Positions 52,437 through 63,364 of a DNA stretch of 64,000 nucleotides are shown here, in pieces. A model generated the notes under the pieces. That model was given only the letters and a program-made list of their open reading frames with translations. It was not told the DNA's origin and did not search any database. A program made the translations under genes and the position numbers. This DNA is from Gari tellinella. Its lineage: Eukaryota > Mollusca > Bivalvia > Cardiida > Psammobiidae. The stretch is from positions 6,200,001 to 6,264,000 of the forward strand of contig OV277864.1 in the NCBI GenBank assembly GCA_922989275.2, read 5' to 3'. Positions within the stretch are counted from its first letter, which is position 1; each line of letters starts with the position of its first letter.

Positions 52437-52591
52437 AAACCTCACTTTTATGACCACTAAAACGAAGGCTTATTGGTTGTATAAATGACAGGTGACAGCA
52501 TAAAGCAAGGTAATTGTAAAACAGAAAGTTCATTAAAGAGATTTCTTTTTTACTGTCACCTAGCTTTAAGCACTCTCCTGTCGTAAATACC
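52437..52591. repeat. family Q fragment
   Basis: CATTAAAACCTCACTTTTAT at the left, GAAGGCTTATTGGTTG, then TTAAAGAGATTTC and ACTGTCACCTAGCTTTAAGC. The right end was lost or replaced where the next A element begins. Confidence 0.5.
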
Positions 52592-52841
52592 TACAGTGGA
52601 GAAAACGTTATTCTTTCCCAATAAACGCGTTTACGCTTAAACTATTATTTGCAGTGCAAACAGTTTGGAGCCAGATCAGACGCCGGGTAACCCGGCGTCT
52701 GATCAGGCTCCAAACTGTTTGCCACTAAGATAACCATGAAATATCAGAATTGTCCAAAAGTTGTTCTTTTCTACATTTAAGTGTTTTGCGTTTGCGTACG
52801 TTTGCGTTTAAACGGGAAAGAATAACAGATACTTCACTGTA
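52592..52841. mobile_element. family A MITE, 250 bp, reverse orientation
   Basis: TACAGTGGAGAAAACGTTAT to GATACTTCACTGTA. Core loop GCCGGGTAACCCGGC. One change in the right end (ACTTCACTG). Confidence 0.86.
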
Positions 52842-52957
52842 ATACTTATTTAAAGCATGTGGAGAGGGTTTACTGTAAATCAACCTTTGGGAATTATTGT
52901 AGACAACAAAACTTGCAAACGATAATTGCATATTGTGCTGATGGCTTAAGACCTCCA

Positions 52958-53173
52958 TTAAACCCTTCAATGTCATGACGTCATTAACTTTAAACAATTG
53001 TCGTCTGCATTTATTTATCAAATTTAAATTTTAGATATTTTGATTTAAGAAATATAAAATTAAGAGCAAAGCAGATTGGATCCTGATCAGAGGCTGCGTT
53101 ATGCGACGTCTGATCGGGATCAATATTGTTTGCAAATAACCATTTTACTCTAGGTTAAGCAGTGAAGGGTATA
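52958..53173. mobile_element. family B MITE
   Basis: TTAAACCCTTCAATGTCATG, then ACGTCATTAAC and ACAATTGTCGTCTGC at the left; AAGCAGTGAAGGGTATAA at the right. Core GCAGATTGGATCCTGATC ... GATCAATATTGTTTGC, weakened. Confidence 0.72.
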
Positions 53174-53293
53174 AGATGAATGTAACTCTTCACCCCTTAG
53201 ACTAAAAATGGACAATTCAAGTTTTGAATTAAGTGTAGTCCAATTTAATATTTTAAGGTTGATTTTAACAAATTTAAAAAAAAAATGGAGAAC

Positions 53294-53357
53294 AGTGTAT
53301 ACCCCTATCAGAGGTCCACTGAATAAACTTTCTGACCAGGGTCTACATTGTTTGCAT
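53294..53357. repeat. family G core, decayed
   Basis: GAACAGTGTATACCCCTATC and GACCAGGGTCTACATTGTTT. Followed by TAAATGACGAATTTACTCG, the accompanying palindrome of G. Confidence 0.5.
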
Positions 53358-53443
53358 AAGACAAGAATACACTTTACAGGTTCATCGTTTTGTAAATGAC
53401 GAATTTACTCGTAACTAGAGTTAAAAACTGTTTGAGGCATTAG

Positions 53444-53693
53444 TACAGTGGAGAAGATGTTATTCTTTCCAAATAAACGCGTTTATGCTAAAACTATTAT
53501 TTGCAGTGCAAACAGTTTGGAGCCAGATCAGACGCCGGGTAACCCGGTGTCTGATCAGGCTCCAAACTGTTTGCCACCAAGATAAACAAGAATTATCAGA
53601 ATTGTCCAAAAGATGTTCTTTTCTACGTTTTAGTGCTTTGCGTTTGCGTACGTTTGCGTTTAAACGGGATAGAATAACAGATTCTCCACTGTA
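53444..53693. mobile_element. family A MITE, 250 bp, reverse orientation
   Basis: TACAGTGGAGAAGATGTTAT to ATTCTCCACTGTA; core loop GCCGGGTAACCCGGT. Its right end is one base away from the next A copy. Confidence 0.86.
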
Positions 53694-53694
53694 G

Positions 53695-53950
53695 TACAGT
53701 GGAGAATCTGTTATTCGTTCTCGTTTAAAATATCCTAAACGTTAATTTAATATAAAGAAATGTAGGAAAGAACACTGCGGCTTGTTTAAGAGATGCTCTG
53801 ACTATTTATCTGTTTCTGGGTTATAAACAGTTTTGAACCTGATCAGACATCGGTTGACCCGGTATCTGATCTAGCTCAAATTGATTGCAATTGACATAAT
53901 GTTGTACACCCCCGCGTTTATTGGGAAAGAATAAAGTCTTCCCAACTGTA
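53695..53950. mobile_element. family A MITE, diverged, abutting
   Basis: TACAGTGGAGAATCTGTTAT and TCGTTCTCG at the left; GTCTTCCCAACTGTA at the right. Core AAACAGTTTTGAACCTGATC ... GATCTAGCTCAAATTGATTG. Confidence 0.72.
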
Positions 53951-54093
53951 TCATACTAACTCTTCTTCTTTTTATTGATCAATACTTTCCTGTACAATAA
54001 AAGGTTTAGTTCGGTGAAAATGTCTCATTTATTTAACAGTTATTGCCACTAGAAACTAATTTATTTAGTTTTTAGTTTTCGAAATGCAGTAGA

Positions 54094-54463
54094 TACAGTG
54101 CTCGCTCTCTACAACAACACCAAATGAGAGACAAAGCGTGTACGTTGTTCGGAGGAAGCTGTTATAGGGAGGGAAAATTAAAACTTGAATTACATTTGCA
54201 AACAGCTTGAATCCAGATCAGACGTCGCGTTACGCGACGTCTGATCTAGATTCAAGCTGTTTGTCACTCGTCATTATATGTTTTCCGTCAAAATTTCCAC
54301 TTATATGTTACTTTGAGAAAGACAGCAGACAACAAATTTAAGCAGACGATATTGCAACAGTTAAAGGGTTCGAAAAAATGGTCTTGTTTGGTGAACAGCG
54401 GCAAGTGTTGTTGTAAGAAGGAAATCGTTGATGGGAGGGTCGTTGTGGGATGGGAGCACTGTA
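54094..54463. mobile_element. family D MITE
   Basis: TACAGTGCTCGCTCTCTAC to GGGATGGGAGCACTGTA. Core CAAACAGCTTGAATCCAGAT ... ATCTAGATTCAAGCTGTTTG, loop GTCGCGTTACGCGAC. Confidence 0.85.
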
Positions 54464-54489
54464 CTTCCAAAAGTAGGACAATACTCCTA

Positions 54490-56061
54490 TACAGTGGTAA
54501 ATACGCTATTCCTACCCATTTAAGGTACTTCGCATATGCGCGTAGTTTCCATACGATTGTTATGAAAATTGTCATGAAGAATGATAATAGCCTAAGAAAC
54601 AATGTGTGTAAATATAGGCAAAATTTATCGTGTGGTTTGTCTTTAAGGTCTTTTTTCTGACAAAAATCTAGAATTTTGATGATTTTATTTTTCTTAAAAA
54701 TGAATAAAGCTAATGACTATAATTCTCGCCCAATAAGTAGTCCACAACATTCATTACAAGAAAAGCTAAAAACATTTTGAATAAAGGTGTTCAGAAAGAT
54801 GTTATCAGCTATTTAAATTTTGCAAAATGCTAAAAAATTGAATTACAAAAAACTGACTCATTCAATGTATATTTGTTTTCATTTTATTCAAATATATGGT
54901 TGATGAACTAGTCAGTCTGAAAAAATTAGAAAATATTACAGTCAGGATTTGTTGTAATAACATATTTTCCTATTAAAATGTGGGATATTTGTTGTTTAGA
55001 TACAGTTACCTACCTTAGAATTAAAACTTTGTCATTAAAATGCATTATTATAATTTATTCATGGACTTGCATACAAGGTTTATTATATTGTTTGAACATA
55101 ATTATAATGGGCAATATCGATCTTGAAAAGGTTAGCGTATTGATAAGCTTCAAGGTGTGGCTTTATAGTTCGATCAAATCGTTTACATGTATACCGATTT
55201 AATTGGCTTGTAAGTCATTAAACTAAAACGTACAGGTAAGTGGACATATACTCGGACCGTAAACATCACTAGTACTAATCAACGAAGACTAAACATAACA
55301 TGTATCTTGATTACTGCGATATGGATTGACAAGTCAATAAATCGGACACTAAAAAAAAATATTTGGATCGGATGGGTCTCGAACCTATGACCTTTGGATT
55401 GCTAGTCAACCACTATAGTCAACCGCTATATTAACTGCGCTATGAAGGATTATACTAATTTATATAAACATTTCCTTTATATAAATTTTCTAGTATAAAC
55501 ACGTACGAAAAAAGTCTGTGTCGTCCAGACGCATATCCGCTCGCCCGCAAGACCGACTTCCGGTAGCGAAAGGCCTTAAGCGTTAATATATGCGTAAGAA
55601 ACGCATAGTGAACGGTTAACGAACGCTTAACGCCTAACGATTTTAACGCGTTTAAACGCGTAAATAAACGATTATACCAGAGATGTTGCAATTGGTGCGT
55701 TTCACGCGGAGATTTCGGATCTTATCGATGAAAAATCCACTAATCCGATTAGTGACACCAGACCCATAAATCAATAAACCACCCTTCGCGACAGACTTGC
55801 ATTGAACTCGCCGGTACGATAACGACTGCAATCTTTACTTACCGCATGAAATGTCGGAATATTTGATGTTTTGCTCACTTTGTGAATGACCCGAGTCAAT
55901 ATTTCAGGAGTATTCTTTAGAAAATTAAGATCGACATCCGGGCTCTTTTAAACGCGTAAAGAAACGCGTAAAGAAACGGCTAGGAAACCCGTTTAACGAA
56001 ACGAATAATAAAAGCGTAAGAAACGCGGAAAGTGGGTAGGAATAGCGTATTTACCACTGTA
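54490..56061. mobile_element. 1.57-kb element with TACAGTGGTAAATACGC ends
   Basis: TACAGTGGTAAATACGCTAT at the left and ATAGCGTATTTACCACTGTA at the right are perfect inverted ends, continuing TCCTACCCA/TGGGTAGGA. The first seven bases are the same as family A. The interior includes a tRNA-like stretch, and GCGTAAAGAAACGCG repeats near the right end. A 78-codon - strand frame (55455-55691) has no recognised domain. It may be a longer, non-autonomous relative of A. Confidence 0.78.
55364..55448 (-). other. tRNA-like sequence with internal duplication
   Basis: On the - strand, A box TAGCGCAGTTAAT (55442-55430) and B box GGTTCGAGACC (55385-55375). GGTTGACTA occurs twice (GGTTGACTATAGT, GGTTGACTAGCAAT), a duplication between the boxes. 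The acceptor arms do not pair, so this is not a functional tRNA; more likely a SINE head or tRNA relic. Confidence 0.5.
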
Positions 56062-56856
56062 GTTAACTTTGACATGCTAAACAGTAGATCTAGTATTCTA
56101 ACAAGACACGCGTTTTGGTCACTATAAAAATAGAATAAGCTCATCGTGGTATACATGAGACGTTTTACAACGTTCTTCTCTACCCCGCTCCCCCGCGGTT
56201 ATATGAGATGGCGTGACCTAATGCATTCATACGTTATGATTTTGAAATTTCTTACGTTATTCATATAGCCCGTAAAGACCATATACTTTTAACCAGTCAT
56301 GTTACTATAATTTTTCCATTATTCTGTCTTGTTTCATGTAATGTTTGTTCTATGCCAGATTGTGGATAGGTAAATGTAAATTTTCTGTTGGGTGTTAGAT
56401 TCTTGTAATGCCGCGGAAAAGGTTATTCGGTCGAAAAACTGCATCCGTTGAGGAAATAAGTATGGAACATTCTATTTCCTTTCAAATGAGTTTCTTTAAA
56501 TCTGGTCATTGTTCGTGGTCAATTCCTGCGCATCATAACTCCCGACCGTTGTAAAATACCGTTTCACAACGGTAGAACATAGATTATTTCTTAAATGTAC
56601 ACATTTTATAACCTGTAACATTTCTTAGACCATAGGCGGAGAGTGTGTTAGTTTCCTTGTTTAAACGAAACAAAATGCAAATGCATTTCAGTAAAAAGAA
56701 GAAAATGACAGTGACCCTCGGACCCCCCCCTTAAAAGCCAAAAACTTATTGATAGTATATTTTAATTTTTATGGCAAACAGTTTTGAGCCTAATCAGGTG
56801 CAAGATAATCTAATTACTGGTCAGGCTTTAAACTGTTTGCAAAATAAATATTTATT

Positions 56857-57106
56857 TAACAGTGAAGAAGAGTTTATTCTTTCCAGTTTAAGCTTAAACG
56901 AAATGCAACAGCAAATTACTAAAATGTAGACCATGACTTTAGGTTGAACATTGGTACGATTTGTTATATCTGAGTAGAAAACAGTTTGGGACCTAATTAG
57001 ACGCCGGGTTACTCGGCGTCGGAATTGTTAAAAAATGTTGGTAATGTAAATAATGGTTTGAGCGTAAACGTGCTTATTGGGAAAGAAAAACGTATTCTCT
57101 ACTGTA
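56857..57106. repeat. family A element, diverged
   Basis: TAACAGTGAAGAAGAGTTTA with TTCTTTCCAGTTTAAGC at the left; ACGTATTCTCTACTGTA at the right. Core AAACAGTTTGGGACCTAATT, second arm largely lost. Length still 250 bp. Confidence 0.62.
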
Positions 57107-57245
57107 TCGTAAATTGGGAACGTGCCGTGCTATGCTTGAACAACGTTCTGTTCGGAATAGAATAGTCAATTGCTCCACATAAAGTATCGATATTGACCGA
57201 GATTCTCCCGATATCATTATTGGTGTACTACCTTAAGGATACAGT

Positions 57246-57404
57246 TACAGTAAAGAAACGTAATGAAATTACGCATTGCAATAAAGTGCAGAAACTGACA
57301 ATTTGTATCTGACAACATGTTTTTTTTTTTAAATCTGAATGGCAAACAGTTTGTAGCCTGGTCAAACGCGTTTATTGTAAAAGAACAACGTCTTCTCCAC
57401 TGTA
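57246..57404. repeat. family A element, internally deleted
   Basis: TACAGTAAAGAAACG at the left; ACGTCTTCTCCACTGTA at the right. After CAAACAGTTTGTAGCCTG the sequence goes to GTCAAACGCGTTTATTG, so most of the core and a flanking arm are missing. Confidence 0.6.
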
Positions 57405-57416
57405 GTTTAACATTCG

Positions 57417-57666
57417 AACAGTGGAGAATGTGTTATTCTTTCCCAATAAACGCGTTCACGCTAAAACTATTATTTGCAGTGCAAACAGTTTGGAGCCAGA
57501 TCAGACGCCGGGTAACCCGGCGTCTGATCAGGCTCCAAACTGTTTGCCACCAAAATAAACATGAAATATCAGAATTGTCCACAAGTTGTTCTTTTCTACG
57601 TTTTAGCGCTGTGCGTTTGCGTACGTTTGCGTTTAAACGGGAAAGAATAACATATTCTCCACTGTC
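57417..57666. mobile_element. family A MITE, 250 bp, reverse orientation
   Basis: AACAGTGGAGAATGTGTTAT to ATTCTCCACTGTC; both outermost TA dinucleotides carry a change. Core loop GCCGGGTAACCCGGC intact. Confidence 0.85.
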
Positions 57667-58139
57667 ATCGCATTGGCACACATAGTATTTTATTACAAGT
57701 CGCTGACCAAAAGAGTTTTTTTTTATCTCTAGATGTCGAGACGTTTGACCTTTTGGTTAATATAGGACGTAATAGAATATCAAGATAAGTGACACAATCT
57801 TACATGTACGTATAACTACAGTGTGTTGCTCTCACGTGATACATATTCTGCATAACATGCGGTTTTCGGTGACTCGAATTTGCTTAAGTTGAACTTACTC
57901 ATATTCCAATAATAATCTTGAATCGTAGTTTTTACTATAAAGTACGTATAAATAACTAACTTGATGTCTGGTATATTGTATTTCTAAAATAAAAGATATT
58001 CGCATAACAAATCATAAAATGGCGTCTTCCGAAGATATCTATAGATAATATCAATTTTTTTTTATTTTTGGGGTAGTGTTAGTGTTACTACGTGTTCAGA
58101 TTCAAATAAGTATAAGAACACGCAAAAACATGCCTTTTT

Positions 58140-58350
58140 AAGCCATTAATGCATTCCTCCACCGAATAAAATTGTTCCACTTTATACAGACATGAATATG
58201 TAACAAAAACATTTTACATGTATATTCTACCGGACTATAGCTTAAAACACGCTGAAGTGAAAACAGAAGGAGAATTATTCCTCACGTTCAACTTGCTTTA
58301 AGACGTCATTTATTTTCAATACGACACATGCTATGGGGTAATGGGTTCAA
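58140..58350. repeat. family C element, decayed
   Basis: TAAGCCATTAATGCATTCC at the left; ACATGCTATGGGGTAATGGG at the right. Hairpin remnant AAACACGCTGAAGTGAAAAC ... CAACTTGCTTTAAG. Confidence 0.55.
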
Positions 58351-58352
58351 CT

Positions 58353-59293
58353 TGCCAAAGAATGTCACACAGCAATAGAATGTCGCATAACTCAGACAGC
58401 AATGTCATATTTTGACAAAGATCAAGCTACTTTAGAGTTACTTGCCCCTCTGTGACATCCCAAAGAATGTCGAACAGCGAAATAACTCGCATAGCTCAGA
58501 TAACAATATCATAGAGTGGCAGTGAAGTTTTTGGATGGATGTAAACATATGAAAAATGTTAAATTTCGGTCTTTGGGAAATAAGCATTGTAACTCAAAGC
58601 GAGGTGTAATACACTCAAATATCAGTTGTGTTTGGTTGACGTCTCGGCACGCATTTTAGAGATCTAGTTTAAAACACGAGTTTCTTTGCAGTGAACAACA
58701 TACTATCGCGCTTTAAAGTGATTAACTTACAAACGCATGTAGGTTAAATTCCAGTAGATATTGATTGGATAATATATCAATATTAGACGGCAGTTTGCGT
58801 GACATTCAAATTATCAACCCGAGAAACAGAATGTCACCCGAGACGGAGCCGATGGTGACATTCTTGTTTTTGAAGGTTGACAATTGAATGTCACGCAAAC
58901 TGCCTTATAATATTTAATATATTGCACCGAGCTTATCAATACGTCTCATTCGTGTTTTATAAAAATAGATCCAAAGCGCTCTTCATAATACAGAAAGGAA
59001 AACGAGAAAGGTTAGAGTTACTTGCCCCTATGTGACATTCCAAAAATGTCACAAAGTAAAAGAATATCAACCTCAGACAGCAATGCCATATTGTGACAGA
59101 GATCAAGAGACATTATAGTTACTTGCCCATATGTTACATTGCAAAGAATGTCGCATAGCAAAAGAACATGGCAATGTCAGCAATGTCATAGAGTGACAGT
59201 GAAGTTTTTTGATAGATGTACATGTACAAATATGAAAAATGTAACATTTTGGTCTATAGGAGATTAAGATTGAAACTCAAAACAAGGTGTAAT
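58353..59293. repeat. repeated GACATTCCAAAGAATGTC units around a palindrome
   Basis: Two long direct repeats (58353-58627 and 59036-59293) share GTTACTTGCCCCT, AAGAATGTCGCATAGC, CAGACAGCAATGTCATA, CAGTGAAGTTTTTTGAT and CTCAAAACAAGGTGTAATA. Each contains the first part twice, at a spacing of about 85-90 bp. Between them lies the palindrome at 58784-58915. Confidence 0.6.
58784..58915. repeat. palindrome with GGCAGTTTGCGTGACATTC arms
   Basis: GGCAGTTTGCGTGACATTCA and TGAATGTCACGCAAACTGCC are perfect arms; inner AGAATGTCACCCGAG and GATGGTGACATTCTTG also pair. Shares GTGACATTC with the direct repeats that surround it. Confidence 0.7.
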
Positions 59294-59384
59294 AATATTA
59301 TATGATTTAGGATAATCTATCTTAAAATTCAATAATTATACCCTTTCAATAACAAACCTAGGACACTACCCTTAAGCAATGCAG

Positions 59385-59520
59385 TTTAATAGACTTAATT
59401 ATTTCTTATGAACGCGTCTATGCACATAATGTCAAAGGCAAACAATTTGGAGTCAAATCAGACGCCGAGTTATTGTTTGTCACTAAGAAAAAAAACTATG
59501 GAGGGTTTTTCATTTTGTTG
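59385..59520. repeat. family A fragment
   Basis: TATGAACGCGTCTATGC, CAAACAATTTGGAGTC, GACGCCGAGTTATTG then GTTTGTCACTAAG. The second hairpin arm is absent, again breaking just past the centre. Confidence 0.5.
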
Positions 59521-59729
59521 TTATGCGTTTAATTTGGTTAAAGTAGGAAAACATATAACCTCTTCCGCTATTTATCGTCTAAGAGAAACTTTCTTTAAGT
59601 GAATTGTGACAGAATGTGTACCACCAAATGCAGAAAAACAAGTGTTATTTACCAGACAAATATATTAAATCAAATCGAGCTTGTACATAATATCCGGCAG
59701 TAAATATTATAGGCCAGTATTAGGTTTGT

Positions 59730-59945
59730 TTACCCCCCTTCACTGCATGATCCCGAGTATGATAAATGTTTACAAACAATTCATATCCTGATAAGACGCC
59801 GCGTAACGTAGAGTCTTATCAGGATCAGAACAGTTGAAACTAAATTTAATATTTCTTAAGTCAAAATAACATATAGTTGAACTTTAGAAATAAAAGCAGA
59901 CGGAAATTGTTTAAAATTGATAACATCATGGCAGAGAAGTGATGA
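59730..59945. repeat. family B element, decayed
   Basis: CCCCTTCACTGCATGATC at the left; ATGGCAGAGAAGTGATG at the right. Core ACAAACAATTCATATCCTG ... CAGGATCAGAACAGTTG with loop GCCGCGTAACGTAGA. Confidence 0.6.
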
Positions 59946-60264
59946 ACACTGTTGTTCAGAAACTATGTTGTTTACTCTGATGCAGATGCGGTAAATACTA
60001 TTTACTGAGATAAGTTGATCATACAATCGGTTACTTTGTTTACTTTAAACGGATTCAATTTTGATATCGAAAATATATTTGTTGTCTCTATTTAACAATG
60101 CTCCGTTGAAGGGGAACTATTTATTCTCTTTCCTGACAAACGGGTTTGTTCGCTGGTAGATCTAGTTGAGGGCATTTGCAAACTGTAAAAAGAAGATGGT
60201 ACACGGAGAATATTGGAGTTTGATCTGACTTCAAACCTTTTGATACATGTACCTAGATTAACAT

Positions 60265-60516
60265 TTAACCCATTACCCCATAAATACACATTTTTACACC
60301 TCTAATTTATTCCTCCACTTAAGATAATAGATCCATTTTATATAGCCATGAATATATATCATAAGAAATATTTTCAATTTACGAGCAGATGGTTGCTTAA
60401 AGCAGGCTGAAAATAAAGCAGAATGTGCCTTAAGGCACATTCTGCTTTATTTTCAACCTGCTTTAAGTGGTCATCTATCTTCAAAACTAGAAACAGGCTA
60501 TGGGATAATGGGTTAC
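60265..60516. mobile_element. family C MITE
   Basis: TTAACCCATTACCCCATAA to CTATGGGATAATGGGTTA. Hairpin AATAAAGCAGAATGTGCC ... GGCACATTCTGCTTTATT with outer AAAGCAGGCTGAA and TTCAACCTGCTTT; both arms carry the GTGCC/GGCAC change. Confidence 0.82.
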
Positions 60517-61119
60517 GAGATCAGTATAGTTTCCATTAAACCGCCATTTTCTTAATTTAAATACCCTGTATTTGTGTTCAGTTTCATTTGATTTTAATAG
60601 GATAGCATTTCTCTGTTATAAAAAGTTCTACCAAACAACGCAAAACATAAGTGTAAAAGGACAAATAAATTTGATTTAACCTTGTTTTCTTACCATCCCT
60701 TTACAGAGAAAACAAGTCTCATTTTCATTCATGACTCGTTTGATATAACTAACAAATTACTGTTACCAAATATAACCTTTCCAATTAGCCAAATGGAACT
60801 ATCAAATTAAGAAACCTATTGTAAATGGTTCTATATAGGAAATATGTGCGTACACGCATGCTTCATGCTACACCAATTAGTCTAAACCATTTTCATGTTG
60901 CATTATCGTCTTATCTACTGTGTCGTTCACACTTTGGTTACACAAAATATTGATAATGGCATTTTACCTAATTAGAAGGTATTCAAGATGAGGGCTAACA
61001 TTTTGTTTATTGATCAGGAACCGAATTAGTTGGCGTTTGATCAGAATCACAACTGTTTGCTAATTGAGGTCAAATCGCGTTGAACGCGATAAGGGTTTTA
61101 CACGTAGCGTGCTAAATTT

Positions 61120-61295
61120 GACAGGAATTACATTTACAAACAGTTTGGCTCCTAATGAAACGTCAAGTAACTCGGAGTCTCATCAGGATCCAAACAGTTT
61201 GACATTTGTATATTTTTTTCTTCGATAATGCTGCCTTTGAAAAGTGAAACCAAATGATCAATTTGAAGCAGCCGATATAGCAACGGCGAATGGAT
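61120..61295. repeat. family B element, decayed
   Basis: Core ACAAACAGTTTGGCTCCTAA ... GGATCCAAACAGTTTGAC with GTCAAGTAACTCGGAG between. Right half TTTGAAGCAGCCGATATAGC, ACGGCGAATGG. Confidence 0.55.
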
Positions 61296-61421
61296 AAACA
61301 CAGTACCCACTCGAAACTGTTTAATTATATACTGTGCATCATGAAATATAAACTGCAGTATTTTAGCTATGTAGGAGTATTTTGCTAATTGCTACAATGG
61401 AGAAGACATTTTGGCAATTAT

Positions 61422-61671
61422 TACAGTGGAGAATCTGTTATTCTTTCCCGTTTAAACGCAAACGTACGCAAACGCAAAACGCTAAAACGTAAAAAATAAC
61501 AACTTTTGGACAATTCTGATATTTCATGTCTATCTTGGTGGCAAACAGTTTGGAGCCTGATCAGACGCCGGGTTACCCGGCGTCTGATCTGGCTCCAAGC
61601 TGTTTGCACTACAAATAATAGTTTTAGCGTAAACGCGTTTATTGGGAAAGAATAACACATTCTCCACTGTA
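61422..61671. mobile_element. family A MITE, 250 bp, intact
   Basis: TACAGTGGAGAATCTGTTAT to ATTCTCCACTGTA. One arm change in the core (GGCTCCAAGCTGTTTG). A lone A end (TACAATGGAGAAGACATT) sits about 30 bp upstream. Confidence 0.87.
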
Positions 61672-61694
61672 ATTATAAATTGCATTGCTTTAGC

Positions 61695-62149
61695 TGCAGT
61701 AGAGAAGACGCTATTCTTTTCCCTTTAACCCTTTACCTCATAGCCTGTTTCTAGTTTTGAAGACAGGTGACCACTTAAAGCAGGTTGAAAGTAAAGCAGA
61801 ATGTGCCTTTAGGCACATTCTGATTTACTTTCTGCCTGCTTTAAGCTAAATTCTGCTAGGCTAAATAAAATAGTTGTAATAGTAATTGTTAATGAGGGTA
61901 TAAACTTGAACTATTTTCTTCATCGTAGGAATAAATTAAATACGCTAAAAGTCGCTTCTGTGGGGTAAAGGGTTAAGCGCAAACGGAACGCATTTCAATT
62001 AAAAGTAGGAAATGACAACTTGTTTGCAATTCTGACTATACAGTTTAATCTGACTGGCAAAGTTTTTGAAGTCTGGTTCAAAGCTGTTTGCACTGGAAAT
62101 AGTAGTTTAGCGTAAATGCGTTGGAAAGAATAACGTCTTCTCCACTGTA
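61695..62149. repeat. family A host split by family C
   Basis: TGCAGTAGAGAAGACGCTAT with TCTTTTCCCTTTAA at the left; after the insertion GCGCAAACGGAACGC resumes and the copy ends GTCTTCTCCACTGTA. Core half CAAAGCTGTTTGC near 62080. Confidence 0.75.
61735..61976. mobile_element. family C MITE nested in A at TTAA
   Basis: TTAACCCTTTACCTCATAGC to GGGGTAAAGGGTTAA. Removing one TTAA plus the element restores CCTTTAAGCGCAAACG, the A arm. Hairpin AGCAGAATGTGCC ... GGCACATTCTGATTT. Confidence 0.88.
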
Positions 62150-62364
62150 TAATCATAGGAGTGTTTGGCTAAATGATACATGTACTTGATCAAGCTGATG
62201 ATTCTACTCATCTCCTTTTGTCACCGTTATAGAAACCTTTTAAGTATTTGATGTAATGTTTAACATGTTTTTGTAAGAAAAGTATGTACATTACCAAAAA
62301 TGAAAAGAAATAAAGAGATAATTGCTTATGTAATTATTGTCGAATATTTGGAAAAAAGTATCCC

Positions 62365-63035
62365 ATTTACATTTGAAACGTATCCTTGCTACATGGAAAA
62401 CATACCCCTGTTACATGTACATTGAAAACATACGCCTGTTACACGAGAATGTGCCCTGTTTCTTGGGAATCCAAGCTACCCCTGTTACATGGAAAACGTA
62501 TTCTTATTAGTTGGGAAACGTTCATCTGTATCATGGTACACGTACCTGGTACTTTGAAAACGTACCCCGGTTACTTATGAAACGTATTAATGTTACGTTG
62601 GCAAAGTTCCCCTGTAATATGGGAAACGTTCTCCTGTTGATTGGAATAGTGCCTCTGTAACATCGGACACATGCCCCTGTTACATGGAATACCTACTCTT
62701 TGTACATGGGCAACGTTCCCCTTTAAGACGGGACAGAACGTACTCCTTTTACCTGGAAAACGTACTCCGGTTACTTGGAAAACGTACCCTTGTTACATTG
62801 GCAACATTTTCCTGCTACATGGGACACGATATATTCCTTTACTTGGTACATGGGAAAGGTACCCTTTTTACACTGACAACGTTTCCCCGTTACATCGGAA
62901 ACGCTTTTCTGTTAATTGGGAAATAATCCCTTAACATGAAAAAAGTACACCCTGTAACATGGAAAACGTACTCCATTTACTTTGGAGAAATAACCTGTAT
63001 AATATGGAAAACTTACTCCATTTAATAAGGAAAAT
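62365..63035. repeat. degenerate minisatellite, about 22-bp period
   Basis: About 29 units resembling GAAAACGTACCCCTGTTACATG. Units vary by substitution and short indels; GAAA, CGTA, CCCTGTTAC and CATGG are the conserved words. Open frames at 62386-62580 and 62671-62934 follow the repeat and show a repeated peptide, but have no start context or exon signals. Confidence 0.75.
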
Positions 63036-63150
63036 ATAAGCGACGTCTGATCTGGATCCAAACTGCTTTCATTGTCGATTTATGTCGACTTCGGCAGTGA
63101 AAGGGTAACACAGGTACAGGTAAAGTATTCTCCACTGTACATAGCTTACT
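63036..63150. repeat. B right half and A end fragments
   Basis: AAGCGACGTCTGATCTGGATCC-type core arm with GCAGTGAAAGGGTAAC, then AAGTATTCTCCACTGTA at 63138. Short relics of two families side by side. Confidence 0.5.
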
Positions 63151-63364
63151 AATGTTAACGACCAGTGTAGTGCACATTCCTTATTTATTCATGATAATAC
63201 AGCAGATGCGTGCTTTATATTACCATTACCTAGCAAAGAAAACTGCATACAAACCCATAGATCTCTACTTCAAGTGTGGCAAAGATGTTTTTTTATATTC
63301 ATAATCAACTTAACTTGTCCAACTCGATTAAGCTCTTTTCAGCTTGACGAAAGTAAGATATATA

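Noticed and set aside
55364..55448. Functional tRNA gene
   Set aside because: Both pol III boxes are present, but the acceptor stem does not pair and there is a duplication between the boxes.
55455..55691. Transposase remnant inside the 1.57-kb element
   Set aside because: The 78-residue frame shows no DDE or helix-turn-helix pattern and overlaps TTTAAACGCG-type repeats.
58353..59293. Centromere-like satellite
   Set aside because: Only about four units, strongly diverged and interrupted by a palindrome; too short to support such a call.
62386..62934. Two open frames with tyrosine- and leucine-rich repeated peptides
   Set aside because: They follow the 22-bp minisatellite, exist in two frames at once and have no supporting features.
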